From positions 119,345,738 to 119,409,737 of the forward strand of contig CM040423.1 in assembly GCA_022702705.1 (NCBI GenBank): 64,000 nt of DNA. The letters are read 5' to 3'. Shown piece after piece: positions 33,129-44,469 of the stretch (its first letter is position 1; each line of letters begins with the position of its first letter). Source of the DNA: Papilionanthe hookeriana x Papilionanthe teres (taxonomy: Eukaryota > Streptophyta > Magnoliopsida > Asparagales > Orchidaceae). The translations under genes and the position numbers were made by a program. The notes below the pieces were generated by a model that had not been told where the DNA came from, searched no databases, and was given only the letters and a program-made list of their open reading frames with translations.

Positions 33129-34383
33129 CAAATCAATCTAAAGCTCAAGAGATTGTTAAAGAAGTTCAGTCAAACCTATATGGTGCACACCAATCTGGAC
33201 CTAAAATGAAATTGAAAATAAAAAGAATGAGATATTATTGGCCAATAAAGATGGCTGATTGTCTTGAAACTGTAAAGAAATATCATCAATGTTAGATACA
33301 TGGAGTGGTATTACATCAACCACTAAATGTATTTCATCCAACCATTGCATCTTAGTCATTTGAATGTTGGGGCACAAACATAGTGGGCCCTATAGACCCT
33401 TCATCATCTAAAAGCCATTGATCCATTTTAGCAGCCCTTGGTTACTTCTCCAAAAGGGCAAAAGAAATACCACCTAGAGAAGTTAAGGTAGACCAAGTTT
33501 TCTATTTCTTCAAGACCCATATTGTCTATAGATTTGGAATTCCTTATGATCCATATCAGACAATGGACTGGCTTTTAAAAATACAAAAAGGAATAATTTT
33601 ATTCAAAGACATGGAATAGATTGAAGATATTCTACAATCTATTATCCTGAAACCTATGGTTTAGCTGAGGTCTTCAACAAAACATTGGTACAAATTTTGA
33701 AAAAGACATTAAATAAAAATCGAAGAAAATGGCATGAACGGTCAATACAATCTTTATGGGCCTATAGGATTGCATACCGAACACCAACAGGATCAACATC
33801 ATTCACTTTGGTAAATGGTTCTGAAGCTATTTTACCACTCGAAGTGCATATTTCGTCTCTTAGAGTTGCGGTCGCAAATAAAATAATTGAAGAGAAAAAT
33901 GCCAAATTACGACTTGAGAAACTTAAGAGCAACAAGCTCAGTAAAATCATGAATTGTATCAAGTAAAAATGATGCAAGCCCACGACAAATTGGTTTGTCC
34001 TAGAACTTTTCAAATCGGTAATTATTTTTAGTTCTCCAAATGCCTATCCCGCTCATCAAAGAATAGGTGGAAAGTTTGAACTAATATGGGAGGGCCCGTA
34101 TGTAATTGAAAAGACATATTCGAGAGGATCTTACCATTTGGTAGATTGTCGAGGAGAAAGAATCTTACCCTTTATCAATGGGCGTTTCTTAAAAAAAATA
34201 TTATGCAACATAAAGGACTTGTTTTGTAAACTGGGAAAATATCAAGATCTTTTAAACTATCTTTATGATACAAATTTTGATTTTTGTTTCTTATACTTTT
34301 TGCTTATTAAAAAAGTGCTTATAAGAATGATTCCTCAGCACAATAAAATGATAACGACAATCGATCCCCGATATATATAAGAT
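33129..34383 (+). pseudogene. Ogre integrase, Ogr3 copy
   Basis: The N-terminal region has MRYYWPIKMADC. The first catalytic motif reads GTNIVGP, with asparagine where the family has aspartate. SDNG near 33555 is the second motif, frameshifted. The C-terminal part is open at 33685-33966 (WAYRIAYRTPTGSTSFTLVN and SEAILPLEV), followed by the end module to about 34200. Several breaks. It is fused to the protease region by deletion. Confidence 0.8.
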
Positions 34384-35714
34384 AAGTTAATTTGAAATTG
34401 GTTCTATAAAGAACATAAGTTAATTTGAAATTTATATTATTTTGAACATGGTTAGGCAGGGAAGATACCAGTCTCTCACTTTAGAGTTCCCTCGATTCCC
34501 ACCACCTAGGAGCTAACTTCTCATAACAAAACTCAAAACTTCAAACCAAATTTGGGGGTTTTAGCCTGTCACTCTAAAATCCTCTAATTCCACTCCCTTC
34601 TATAAAAATATCTTGTAATATTACATTCACTTATATGGATTACAGTTCTCACCCATATAATTGCATGTGATTCCTAATAACTTTAATGAGATAATACCTC
34701 ATTGGATCTTACAAAATCTCAAGAAATTTTACAACTTAACAGGCCAAATTAAGAAGTAAACAAAGTTCTCAGAATCAATCTTCACAACTTCTTCCAACTT
34801 TTAAACACCGATATTTTCCACAACAATTCTCTTTAAATTAATTACTTCTCCATTTTAGGGAAAAAAAGATAAAGTAAACTACTCAGAATGCATTGGGAAA
34901 ATATAAAAAAACATTGATTTGAAATTAAAAACGATAACAAAAATAATAAACGAAAGCAAGTATTGATAAACAAAATAAAAGTAAACACTTATCTGAAAAT
35001 CCTTTCCACAAGACTAAGGAAGTTCCTCTGAAACTTTGACTCTTCGCTAAATTACTCCTCAGAGTAACTCTCCAAACTCCAATGACTCAAAATACAGACT
35101 TCAGACTTTAATAAAAACTAAACTAAATGAAAGAAAAGAAGTGGGAGAAGAACTGTTAACTTCGACCCTTTTCTCCTTTCTACTCTCTACTCCTACTCTA
35201 AATAAAAACTTAAAATGCAGTGGAAGAATCTCCTAAATTCCTCTCTTCGAAATACAGTGAAGAGCCTCTTCAATTCTTCACTTCTTCACTTCTAAGACTC
35301 TCTTTAAATAGTGAACCAAAAGGTGCCTTGGTGTCTCTTCAAAATGTGTCCAGATTTGATGTATCTACCAAGGAACGCACGCCTTCATTCAAATTTGCCA
35401 CCCGAAGGAAGTTATGGATGTTACCACAAAGAGTTGCATCCATTCCCTTTTGAATTTGGCTCCAAATCTAATTAAAGTTCGATTTATAACTGTGGCGGCT
35501 AAGCAACGGCCCAGCGACGCTTAGCCGGCAGTGCCAAATTTTTTATTTTTCATTTTTTTTCTCCAAATTTGATCCAATTTTGCTCCTTTCATCATGACAA
35601 TCTATTTTCATCATACCTGCAAGAAAAATAGAAAATACCTTCCATTAAAGTGCAATATCATTAAAAATAGGTATAGAAATGTGCATAAAAATACTATATA
35701 TTTTAGGTGTATCA
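34384..35714 (-). repeat. 3' LTR of Ath4, end missing
   Basis: Starts at 35714 with TGATACACCTAAAATATATA, the same start as the Ath2 LTR. Contains a GC-unit cluster (35491-35535), a TATA-like CTATTTAAAGA (35301-35311), and the conserved stretch near 34440-34560. It stops inside the hairpin region: only the AAAGAAC arm at 34408-34414 remains, so about 0.45 kb is missing relative to Ath2. Confidence 0.85.
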
Positions 35715-35735
35715 AAATCCCCCAAACTTAAAATG
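35715..35735 (-). promoter_or_regulatory. Polypurine tract of Ath4
   Basis: Minus reads TAAGTTTGGGGGATTT directly before the LTR start TGATAC, the expected place for plus-strand priming. Preceded by ACTTGAGGACAAGTAAC. Confidence 0.85.
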
Positions 35736-37250
35736 TTACTTGTCCTCAAGTGACAGTTAATCTCATAGAACATTTTAGCATGCAAATTAAGTAATGAGTT
35801 TCTTAGGAAGATAACAAAATTTTGTTCTAGAAATGGAATAGTCCAATTTAGAAAAAATTTCAGTAATTAAAACCAACTTAAAGTTTAAAAAGTTCTTAAG
35901 TAAAAGAAAATGATAAATATAAGTCTCTATCTATTTCATAACTATTTGTAGATTTTTCAAAATATAGGATTCAAACATTTATTTTTTCTCACTTAAAAAT
36001 CTTTATTTGAAAAATAATTTTACTTACTTTATTACAACTTTAAGCATTAGATTTTCTCTGATCTTATATCTTAAACTTTAGGTATGAAACTAATTTTTGA
36101 TTAGGCCCTTAAATCCTCAAGCTTCTCCTCCCTTTTCATATACTATATTTTTCACTTTTTTTATTTTTTTTATAAGGTAAGGATTACTATATCTGGATAA
36201 GCCTTTAATGATTTTGAATTCCACCCTTATATTTAAAATAAAAGTCAGATATACACCTTTCACTTAAAAATCATAATAATACTATATGAAAATTATTCTT
36301 CAATAAAATAAATTTAAGATTTGAAGAATAAAAATCAAATCTTCTATTTATCCAAAAATACAAAACTTCTTACTAAAGATAGTTTAACTTTATTTAACAC
36401 CTCTTCATTAAGAAAATTTTAACTTTAAGTTTTTCATGATTACTATAAATTTTAACTAAATTCTTTTATTCATTTCTATATTCAAAATTTTATTCCCCTA
36501 ATATAACTTCATGTACATAATTGTTCTCAATCAAAAATAAGATTTAATTTAAGTATTCTTGAGAATCAAATAATATTTTAGGTTTTTGAAAATCTTTGTT
36601 TTTAAAATCCCCCCCCATACTTTAAATTTTTAATTAAGATAAAACATTTAAGAATAAGAAAAGATACAGGGGTGAAAAATAAAAATCTGACATAACATGC
36701 TTGCAGGAATTTTTAATATCCTAATATGCAAGTATAACAATTTAAATATAGGAGTAAAATGAAATCAAATTTAGTTTTTCGAAACATTTTCTTTTTTTTA
36801 TAATAATAAGAAAAGTAAAAATTTCAGAAGACTTCTACAGTAGTGGAGGTTTTCAAAGCAAATACACACCAACTAAAATAAAACACTGATACAAATAACA
36901 GATAATAGTGGAATTTGAAGAATTTTAAACATGTAGTTTTCCTAAGTAGAAGTTCCTAATAGTGGTTTATAATTTCCTAACAGATTTTGAAATTAAAAAT
37001 ACATACTACTAAAAACTCTGACATAACATACACATAAAAACTATTTACAATTACACACTAACACACAGCAACATATAAATCCATAATAAAACAACAACAA
37101 TACCTGAATATGCATAACAGATAAATAGTATAACTACAATCTGCATACTATCAAGCTTTACATCACAATAAAATCATCAAACAAAATACTAGATGAAGCA
37201 TACAAAAACACAACACAACAACACAATAACTAAAATAAACACACATACAA
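35736..37250 (-). other. Ath4 3' non-coding region with second polypurine tract
   Basis: AT-rich 1.5 kb without a gene. A second purine run (minus: AAAGTATGGGGGGGGATTTT) lies at 36602-36622, about 0.88 kb upstream of the true tract. The empty LINE site equivalent is at 36150-36190. Confidence 0.7.
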
Positions 37251-38394
37251 CTACTCTTCATCCTCATCATCATCATCATATTGCTCGTTCCAATCTCTAG
37301 ACGGCACATAAGGTATATAGAATGGATGAGGTGGCATCTCAGTACTCTGATCTCCTCTAATCAGTCTATCCAAGTATTGCTGATAATTCTCCTCATATTC
37401 ATCATGTTTTACAATATATCTCTCAACATTATCCAGCCTTACCATCCATATCTCTCACATGCTCTCGAGTAAGACTCACTTTTTTCAAAATCTTTCTTAA
37501 TAAACCAGTCTGTGAATCAGTAGATGACGAAGCACGTGAAGTAGAAGCACGAGATGTAGAAGCAGCAGAAGCAGTAGAAGCCCTACAAAATCCTCCTCTC
37601 CAACCAAACTCTGAATGTACTGTGTAAGCACCAACGTTTACACTAGTAAATGGTCTTAATGGCTGAAGTACCTCTTTCAAGGTTTTAAATTTCACTCCAG
37701 ATCTTTCACAAAGTGAATGAATCAAAGAAGGAAATCCCATATCTGCAGTCGTGGTTGATCTAGCACAGTTCAAAACATAATCATAAATTATGCTTCCAAT
37801 ATCAATAGGCTTCCCATGCTGAATACAATGGTTCAACACCGCTCTTTCTCTCGTCACTTCACTAGTGTGACTTGAAGGTAACAACTTAGATGAGATAAAA
37901 TAATGTCATGCCTTAGAAATGACATTTAGTTTGGAAGCAGGAAAGTTCACACTTCTATCATTTATAATTTTCCATAATCCTCTTCCATCAGTTAGAATCT
38001 CCATAATCTCATTTAATTCTCCTTCCGAAGGATGATAGTTAGAATAAAAACAAAACATATCAGGAGGTAGTCCATAAAGGGTATTGATTGCACCTGAAGA
38101 AAAGTTTACTTCATGCCTCGTAACCATCACCTTATTTTCCTCTGTAGCAGGTAAATTTGCATAAAATTCTCTTATCATAGAAACAATAGCAACAGCGGAG
38201 AAGCAACAATAATTCTGCCAGTTTCTTCTTGCAATCATATTTTCAATCACCTCTCGTGGCTTACTAAATACTCGCTCAGCAATCAACTTACGTGATTTCA
38301 ATGCATCGACGTATCATTCCTCAGCCCTCAAACTAACAAATTTCTCAGAATCAAACATCTTCTTATCTCATACACACTTTGACTTTGGAACCAT
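37251..38394 (-). pseudogene. Ath4 env-position ORF (broken)
   Basis: From ATG 38394 (basic start VPKSK, with a stop after a few codons) to 37251. Open pieces: 37906-38301 (NWQNYCCFSAVAIVSMIREF, LYGLPPDMFCFY, SEGELNEIMEIL), 37429-37884 (GKPIDIGSIIYDYVLNCA, then an S/T/A-rich low-complexity stretch), and 37251-37445 (charged helix and acidic tail). Breaks are a stop near 37903 and a frameshift near 37440. Same family as 5218-6378. No signal peptide or membrane anchor seen. Confidence 0.8.
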
Positions 38395-39248
38395 CTCTAA
38401 AACTTCACGAAAAATTCACAATAAATTCCAAAATCAAACTAAACTTGCTAAATTATCTTCCAAAAGATATTTTCACTAAATCCAAGCAATTTATGAAGCT
38501 TTTCCTAAAATTTTCACCATGAATAGTGATTTTAAGATCTTCCATAATGTACTCAAAATACATGGTGAAAATCAAAAAATTATTACTTAGGAGTAGTGCT
38601 CTTACCTTAAGGAATCCAAATCTAAAAATTTTTGTTGAGATCAGCTCTTAAATGATCCACAATATGATACATTAGACTCCTCTTTCGCGGCAAAGCAAAG
38701 GTTGAAGATGATGGGGTGGTTGAAAATGGCAATTTTCAGGTTTTTAACTTTCGGGAATCAATTTTCATGAACTGGCGCCTAAGTGCGAACTATTGGCTCT
38801 TAGCCGCGAAATCTGGCGCGTAAGCGCCCGCATTCTGGCGCTTAGCTGCCAGTACCCAATTTTTTATAATTAAGGTATAAGCACAAAATCACTTTGTTAA
38901 TTACCCTTAATTAGTACACAATAATTAATTCTTCCACATAAGTCTTCTAATACTCCAAATTAAAGTTTAATAACTATTGATTCCATACAATATTCACAAA
39001 ACACAAACTTATATTTAAAACAAACATAACATTTAATACAACAGTAGAATTTTTATCCAAACATAAAGGATAAAATTCTCAAAATAAAAGACACTATAAT
39101 ATTAAACTGATAAGTATACATCTCTAAGATGTACCCATCACATCATCAGGCATATATAAAAATACTAAACACATGAAACATGAACTCACAAGAACACTAA
39201 CATAAAACATTAAGACACTAAACAGATACAAACAAAACACATTTAATT
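38395..39248 (-). other. Ath4 leader: putative intron and GC cluster
   Basis: No gene. A putative intron runs from the donor AAG/GTAAGA at 38605 to TTTTAG at 38397 (209 bp). The GC-unit cluster at 38772-38855 has four variants, including TGGCGCCTAAG and TGGCGCGTAAGCGCC. The rest is AT-rich. Confidence 0.6.
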
Positions 39249-39647
39249 TCACTCTCCATTAGGCGGAATATAACCAGGACCACTATTATTCTCATTTGAC
39301 CCTTCAGGAATCTAGGTTTGATAGAACGGGCGATCATTGTTCATTCTTATATCATCTTCTTCAATCCATTTATTTTTCACAAACATCGCTTTATCTATTT
39401 CTTCCACATACCTCGAATGATTGAATTGCATCTTGAGTTGCCATCCCATGTGATCCAGATGTAAGGTAATATCATTGATTTTTGCTTCCATTGAAGTCAC
39501 TCGGCTTCAATTTTGCAATCATCTCTCGCAATACCTTGAATGCTAACGTACCAGATAACCATTAAATAACTCCTTAGCACTATCACTAATGAACTTACTT
39601 TTATCCGAATCTTGCTTCTTTTTCATCTCGTTCTCCCACGAAGACAT
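39249..39647 (-). pseudogene. Ath4 small coiled-coil ORF
   Basis: About 133 codons from ATG 39647 to TGA at 39249, with a few breaks; 39312-39500 is open. Starts SSWENEMKKKQDSDKSKFIS, middle TSMEAKINDITLHLDHMGWQ, then KAMFVKNKWIEEDD, end SGPGYIPPNGE. Conserved in Ath2 and partly in Ath1. Acidic/basic and helical; function unknown. Ath5 lacks it: there integrase and env-position ORF are only ~450 bp apart. Confidence 0.65.
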
Positions 39648-40137
39648 GGTGCTCTTCAAAATTTTCTTCTTATACTTCAGAAATGAAATTTGGACTTAGG
39701 GTAAGTGTTTCAATCAAGTCTAGTCCTTTTTATAGACTTGGGAGATGCTAGAATATTCCCTTAGACGTTTAGAATCTTCTAAATAACTCCCATAAGTTCT
39801 CCCCCACGATGTAGGCTTTAAATTCACATTTTTCACGTTTTTTTTAACTGTGGCGCCTAAGCGCCAACTAGTCAGCGCATAGCCGCCAGTGCACAATTTA
39901 GCATAGGTCCGCTAAGTGTCCAAATTTTCATTCTTACTTCACTAAATCATCAATTAAGGTCGAATAAACTCTACTTAAGTTTAAAAACTCCAAATTACTA
40001 CCATTAAAAACATAAAAATAAACCAAACAAAGCAAACAAAACACACAAAACAAACATAAAGCAAAGCACACCGATAAATATGAGTTGCCTCCCACAAAGC
40101 GCTTGTTTTAACGTCTTCTGCTTGACATACCCAGAAC
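39648..40137 (-). other. Ath4 spacer with GC cluster and conserved block
   Basis: GC cluster at 39851-39894 (GGCGCCTAAGCGCC and GCGCATAGCCGCC) and the conserved post-integrase block at 40079-40127. Otherwise AT-rich, no gene. Confidence 0.65.
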
Positions 40138-41454
40138 TCATTCTGGGTGATCCAACATTAAATTCTCATCAGATTTAGATTTATTGACTAAAAAATATGG
40201 TTTAAGTCTATGTCTGTTAACTTTATAAATTTTTCCAGTCTTAGGATCTTGAATATCTACAGCTCCATAAGAATAAACTTTTATCACAATGAATGGACCC
40301 ATCCACCTGGACTTAAGTTTTGCAGAAAATATTCTAAATCTAGCATTATACAGCAAAACTTGTTGTCTTGGTACAAGTTTTTTGGTAAGAATCTTCCGAT
40401 CATGCCATAACTTCATTTTTTTCCTTATAAATCTTAGCCTTTCCATAAGATTCAATCCTTATTTCTTCAAGCTCATTAATTACAATAATCTCTTTTCAGC
40501 AGCATCTTTCAAATTATAATTGAACTCTTTAATAGCCCAATAAGCTTTATGCTCAAGTTCAAAAGGTAAATGACAAGCTTTTCCAAAAATCAGCCTATAT
40601 GGGGACATTCCTATAGGTGTTCTGTAAGAAGTCCTATAGGCCTACAAAACATAATCCAGTTTAATTGACCAAACCATTCTATTTGGATTAACATTTTTTT
40701 CCAATATTCTTTTAATTTCATGATTGGATAATTCAACCAAACCACTTGTCTGCGAATGATAAGCAGTAGTAATGCGATGATTAATAAGATATTTCTTTGC
40801 TAACTTCCCAATAATCGCATTTCTAAAATGACTTCCCCCATCAGTTATGATTACTCTTAGTAATCCAAATCTGCAAAATATATTCTTTTCTAAAAACTTT
40901 GCAACACTTTGAGCATCACATCGAGGTAAAGCAATAGCTTCAATCCATTTGGAAGCATAATTTACTGCTATCAAAATATACACATTTCCGAAAGATGGTG
41001 TAAATGGTCCCATAAAATCTAATCCCCAAACATCAAATATTTCAACTTCCAACATATAATTGAGGGGCATCTCATTTCTTCTAGAAATATTGCCTACACA
41101 CTGACATCTATCACAATTTTTAATATAAACATTCACATCCTTAAAAATTGTAGGCCAATAAAATCCTGATTGTAATATTTTATATGCAGCTTTATCACTT
41201 CCAAAATGTCCCCCATAATCAGAATCATGATATTTTTGAATAATTTCATAAGTCTCTTCCAAAGGTACACATCTTCGAATTATAAGATCATTTCCTTGTT
41301 TATATAAAAATTGGTCATCCCAAAAATAAGTCTTAACATCAAATAGAAATTTCTTCTTTTCATGATATGTCAAACCATAGGGTATAATATTACTAACAAT
41401 AAAGTTTACTATGTCTGCATACCACGAAATATTCCTTTCTTTAACAGTGAACAT
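40138..41454 (-). pseudogene. Ath4 integrase
   Basis: The open frame 40642-41454 (270 codons) carries the full N-terminal zinc site (H76, H83, C114, C117) and the catalytic triad: D146 (GLDF), D205 (ITDGG) and E241, the last two 35 residues apart. It stops near 40640. The C-terminal part continues at 40138-40455 with RWMGPFIVIKVYSYGAVDI (GPF/Y module). Only a few breaks, so it is useful as the family reference. The enzyme would join element cDNA to chromosomal DNA. Confidence 0.9.
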
Positions 41455-41596
41455 TTTTCATCAGGAAAATGTTCATTAATTTCTTCAATATCACAGAGAG
41501 AACTTTCAATTTTAAGCCTGGACAAATGATCAGCAATTTGATTATCAGAACCCTTCCTATCTACTATTTCAAAATCAAATTCTTGCATATCCTATA
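41455..41596 (-). pseudogene. Ath4 RNase H tail
   Basis: Minus-strand fragment matching Ath2 17320-17410, with the RNase H end (NQIADHLSRL). It breaks off at 41596, directly against the Ath5 env-position ORF. Confidence 0.75.
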
Positions 41597-42386
41597 CAGT
41601 TATAATAATCAGTTGGGTCCATGAGATTTTAAGGAAAAAGCACATTTTCCCAATGTTCATTAACACTTGCGACTAACTATAAAGTAGGAATATGGTAGAA
41701 GGAAGTACCAAAGTAGATCCATGCACAATTAAGCCTAAAGCAGATTTCATAATTATAGAACCCACATCAATAGGTTTTCCCATTTGAATGCAATAATTTA
41801 AAATGACACTCCCCTTTGTCACTTTACTGATTTTTAGGGAGGGGAGCAATTTTTTTGAAATTAAAAAAATCTTGTTGCATCGATATAGGTATCAAGAATG
41901 TAGAAGAAAAACTTACATGCCAGTCATCTCTTAACTCCCAATTTTCACTTTCATAAGTATAAATAGACTTTATTCATGATTTTTCTTGTAGGGAAAAAAA
42001 TTTTGTAATGGCAAATTGGAACACTTTCAATCATGAACTAATAATCTATCATATAAATAGTAAATGGTACCCACCTACCTCGAACATAGACCACTCATTG
42101 GTTAATTCCCTGAAGAATTGCATAAAAGTCTTTCACCACACGAACGACTACTGCAGAAGTAGTGTCACACAGTACTTCCCAACGCCTTTGCACAGTCATC
42201 TCTTCCACTTGACTACTTGGATTTCTCAATCCTTGGCTCATGAAGCCTCTTTCCTTGATTAATCCATTCTTCACAAGAACTTTGTTGTAAAGTTTATGCG
42301 CCTCAAAACTGATGAACTTTCTTCTATTGAAAACTCCATTTCCTGAAGTATTTTTCGAATTAAAAGCGATGGAATTCATCAAATGG
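41597..42386 (-). pseudogene. Ath5 env-position ORF, truncated
   Basis: The open piece 42095-42382 has VVVRVVKDFYAILQGIN, matching the conserved VVREFY block of the other copies. Lower down, in broken frames, is KVTKGSVILNYCIQMGKPID (about 41770-41840). Cut at 41597. PF20167-type, function unknown. Confidence 0.65.
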
Positions 42387-42840
42387 TGAATTTGTTGAAG
42401 TTTTTCTGTACAAAATGACTTTAAGAATGAGTTTAAAAAGTTATTTGGGCAAGAAATCTATGAAAAATTGTTAAAACCCACTTTTTGAATGAAACAGCCC
42501 AACCGTATAAGTATGGCTCTGTCGGCGCCACAATTGGGCACCGTCGGCGCTCAACCTCTATAAGATGGCACCGTCGGTGCCCATCTCAGCGCCATTGGCA
42601 CCAAGAGCAGGATTGCTCACCAATTCATTTATCATCCAAATAAATTTCAAATATTCCATTAAATCCAATAATTAACATCATTTAGGACATGTATGATTGT
42701 GTAGGACTCCAACGAAATGTTAGATCTAATATTATTTGTAATAACAATTAAAACAAAGCAAAATAACAAATGTAACTATGGGTTGCCTACCACAAAGTGC
42801 TTGGTCTAACATCGTCAGACTGACATATCCAATTTTTACT
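42387..42840 (-). other. Ath5 spacer with GC motif cluster and conserved block
   Basis: GC-rich repeats at 42513-42604 (CTGTCGGCGCC, CACCGTCGGCGC, CACCGTCGGTGC, AGCGCCATTGGC) in AT-rich DNA, and the conserved post-integrase block at 42779-42826. No gene. Confidence 0.65.
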
Positions 42841-44376
42841 CGGAATGACTCACCATTAAAACCTCTTTAAAATGTGGTATTTTCCCCTCAAAATAAGGTT
42901 TCAATCTGTGCCCATTAACTTTAAATATATTTCTAGTTTTAGAATCTTTAAAATCAACAACTCCATAATGATAAACTTTAATAACACTGAATGGTCCTAG
43001 CCACCAAGTTTTAGTTTTCCCAGCAATAATCTTAATCTTGTATTATATAAGAACACTTCTTGTCTAGGTTCAAATTTCTTTCTCACTATCTTTTAATTAT
43101 GCCATAGCTTCATTTTCACATTATAAATTTAGCATTATCATATGCTTCATTTATGATCTCTTCAAGTTCATTAAGTTGCAACAATCTTTTATCACCAACA
43201 TCCTTTAAATTGAAATTAAATTCCTTAATAGCTCAATATGCTTTATGTTTCAATTACACTAGCAAGTGACATGTTTTCCTAAAAATCAGTCTATGCTGGA
43301 TAATTCATATTGGAGCTCTATAAGCTTTCCTATATGCCCACAAAGTAGTGTCTAATCTAGTAGACCAATCCAATTTTTTAGGATTTACTGCTTTTTTATA
43401 AAATTATTTAAATTTTAAACTTTGATACTTCTACTAGACCACTAATTTGGGGATGATAAGCTGTTGAGAATCTATGCAAAAAAATGTATTTTCCAACAAA
43501 TTTCTCAATTCTTTTATTCCTAAAATGGGATCCTCCATTTGTGATGATTACTCTCGGCATTCCATATCTTATAAAAATATTTTTCATTAAAAATTTTGAA
43601 ACACTCCGAGCATCACATTTAGGTAAAGTTATTACTTCAACCCATTTTGAAACATAATCAACATAAATTAATATATAAATTTCTAAATGAAGGAATAATT
43701 GTTTCCATAAAATATATTCCCCATAAATCAAAAATTTCAATTTCTAATGTGTAACTCAGAGACATCTCATTTTATTTAGAAATATTTCTTACTCGCTGAC
43801 ATCGATCACATGTTTTAATATATTCATTAACATCTCTAAAAAGAGTAGGCAAACAAAATTCATATTGTAAAATCTTGTGTGCAGTTTTAATAGTCCCTAA
43901 ATGTCTTCCATATTCAGAATCATGAAAACTTTGAATAATTTGCTCAGTTTCTTCAATAGGCACACATCTTCTTATAACTAAATCCTTACACTGTTTATAT
44001 AAATATGGGTTATTCCAAAAGTAAAATTTTGCATCGTAGATAAATTTCTTCTATTGTTACACTGTTAACTCAGGTGGTAAAATATCACTAACAATCCAGT
44101 TAACAATATCTACATACCATAGTATATCGTTTTCATCAATACTATACAACTATTCATCAAGGAAATTTTCTGTAATTTCATTTGCAATATCATATAATTC
44201 TTTTTGTTCCAGCCTTGATAAGTTATCAGCTAGTTGATTATCAGTTTCATTTCTATCCACAATTTCAAAATCAAACTCTTGCATTAGAAGTATTCATCAA
44301 AGTAATCTTAGTTTCACATCCTTCTTTTGCACTTAGATATTTAATAGCAGAATGGTCAGTATGCACTATAATTTAG
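42841..44376 (-). pseudogene. Ath5 integrase and RNase H end (broken)
   Basis: The zinc region is open at 43772-43963 (HDSEYGRHLG and CDRCQRV). The catalytic core is at 43408-43740 (YVDYVSKWVEV, then VIITNGGSHF, with asparagine where the second catalytic aspartate is expected). Scattered pieces lie down to 42841. The RNase H end is at 44170-44376. Many frameshifts. Confidence 0.85.
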
Positions 44377-44469
44377 CCCAGTCAAAATATTTTAACTTTT
44401 AATGGACCAAATATTTGAACATTTAATTGGCTAAGTCATGTTTAAACTTAACATTAAATAAACCCAAAA

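Larger units (their letters stand above)
28577..34383 (+). mobile_element. Ogr3: Ogre-like internal region with pol deletion
   Basis: Homologous along its length to Ogr4 from 54650 on: ORF1, gag, protease. At about 33128 it jumps to integrase, so the protease-RT link, RT and RNase H are deleted. The left end abuts block B at 28577 inside the leader. The right end runs into the Ath4 LTR at about 34383. Confidence 0.85.
34384..41596 (-). mobile_element. Ath4: Athila-like element, truncated at both ends
   Basis: Reading minus: RNase H tail (from 41596), integrase, conserved block, small ORF, leader, env-position ORF, 3' non-coding region, polypurine tract and 3' LTR. Gag to RT are missing: at 41596 it joins Ath5 within RNase H. 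The LTR end is cut at 34384 against Ogr3. Of the Athila copies its integrase is the best preserved. Confidence 0.9.
41597..44376 (-). mobile_element. Ath5: Athila-like fragment of another subfamily
   Basis: Reading minus: end of RNase H, integrase, conserved block, a short spacer with its own GC motif, and the first part of an env-position ORF. Truncated at 44376 against the Ogr4 array and at 41597 against Ath4. It lacks the small ORF, and its GC motif is CCGTCGGCG-like rather than GGCGCCTAGGCGCC. Confidence 0.85.
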
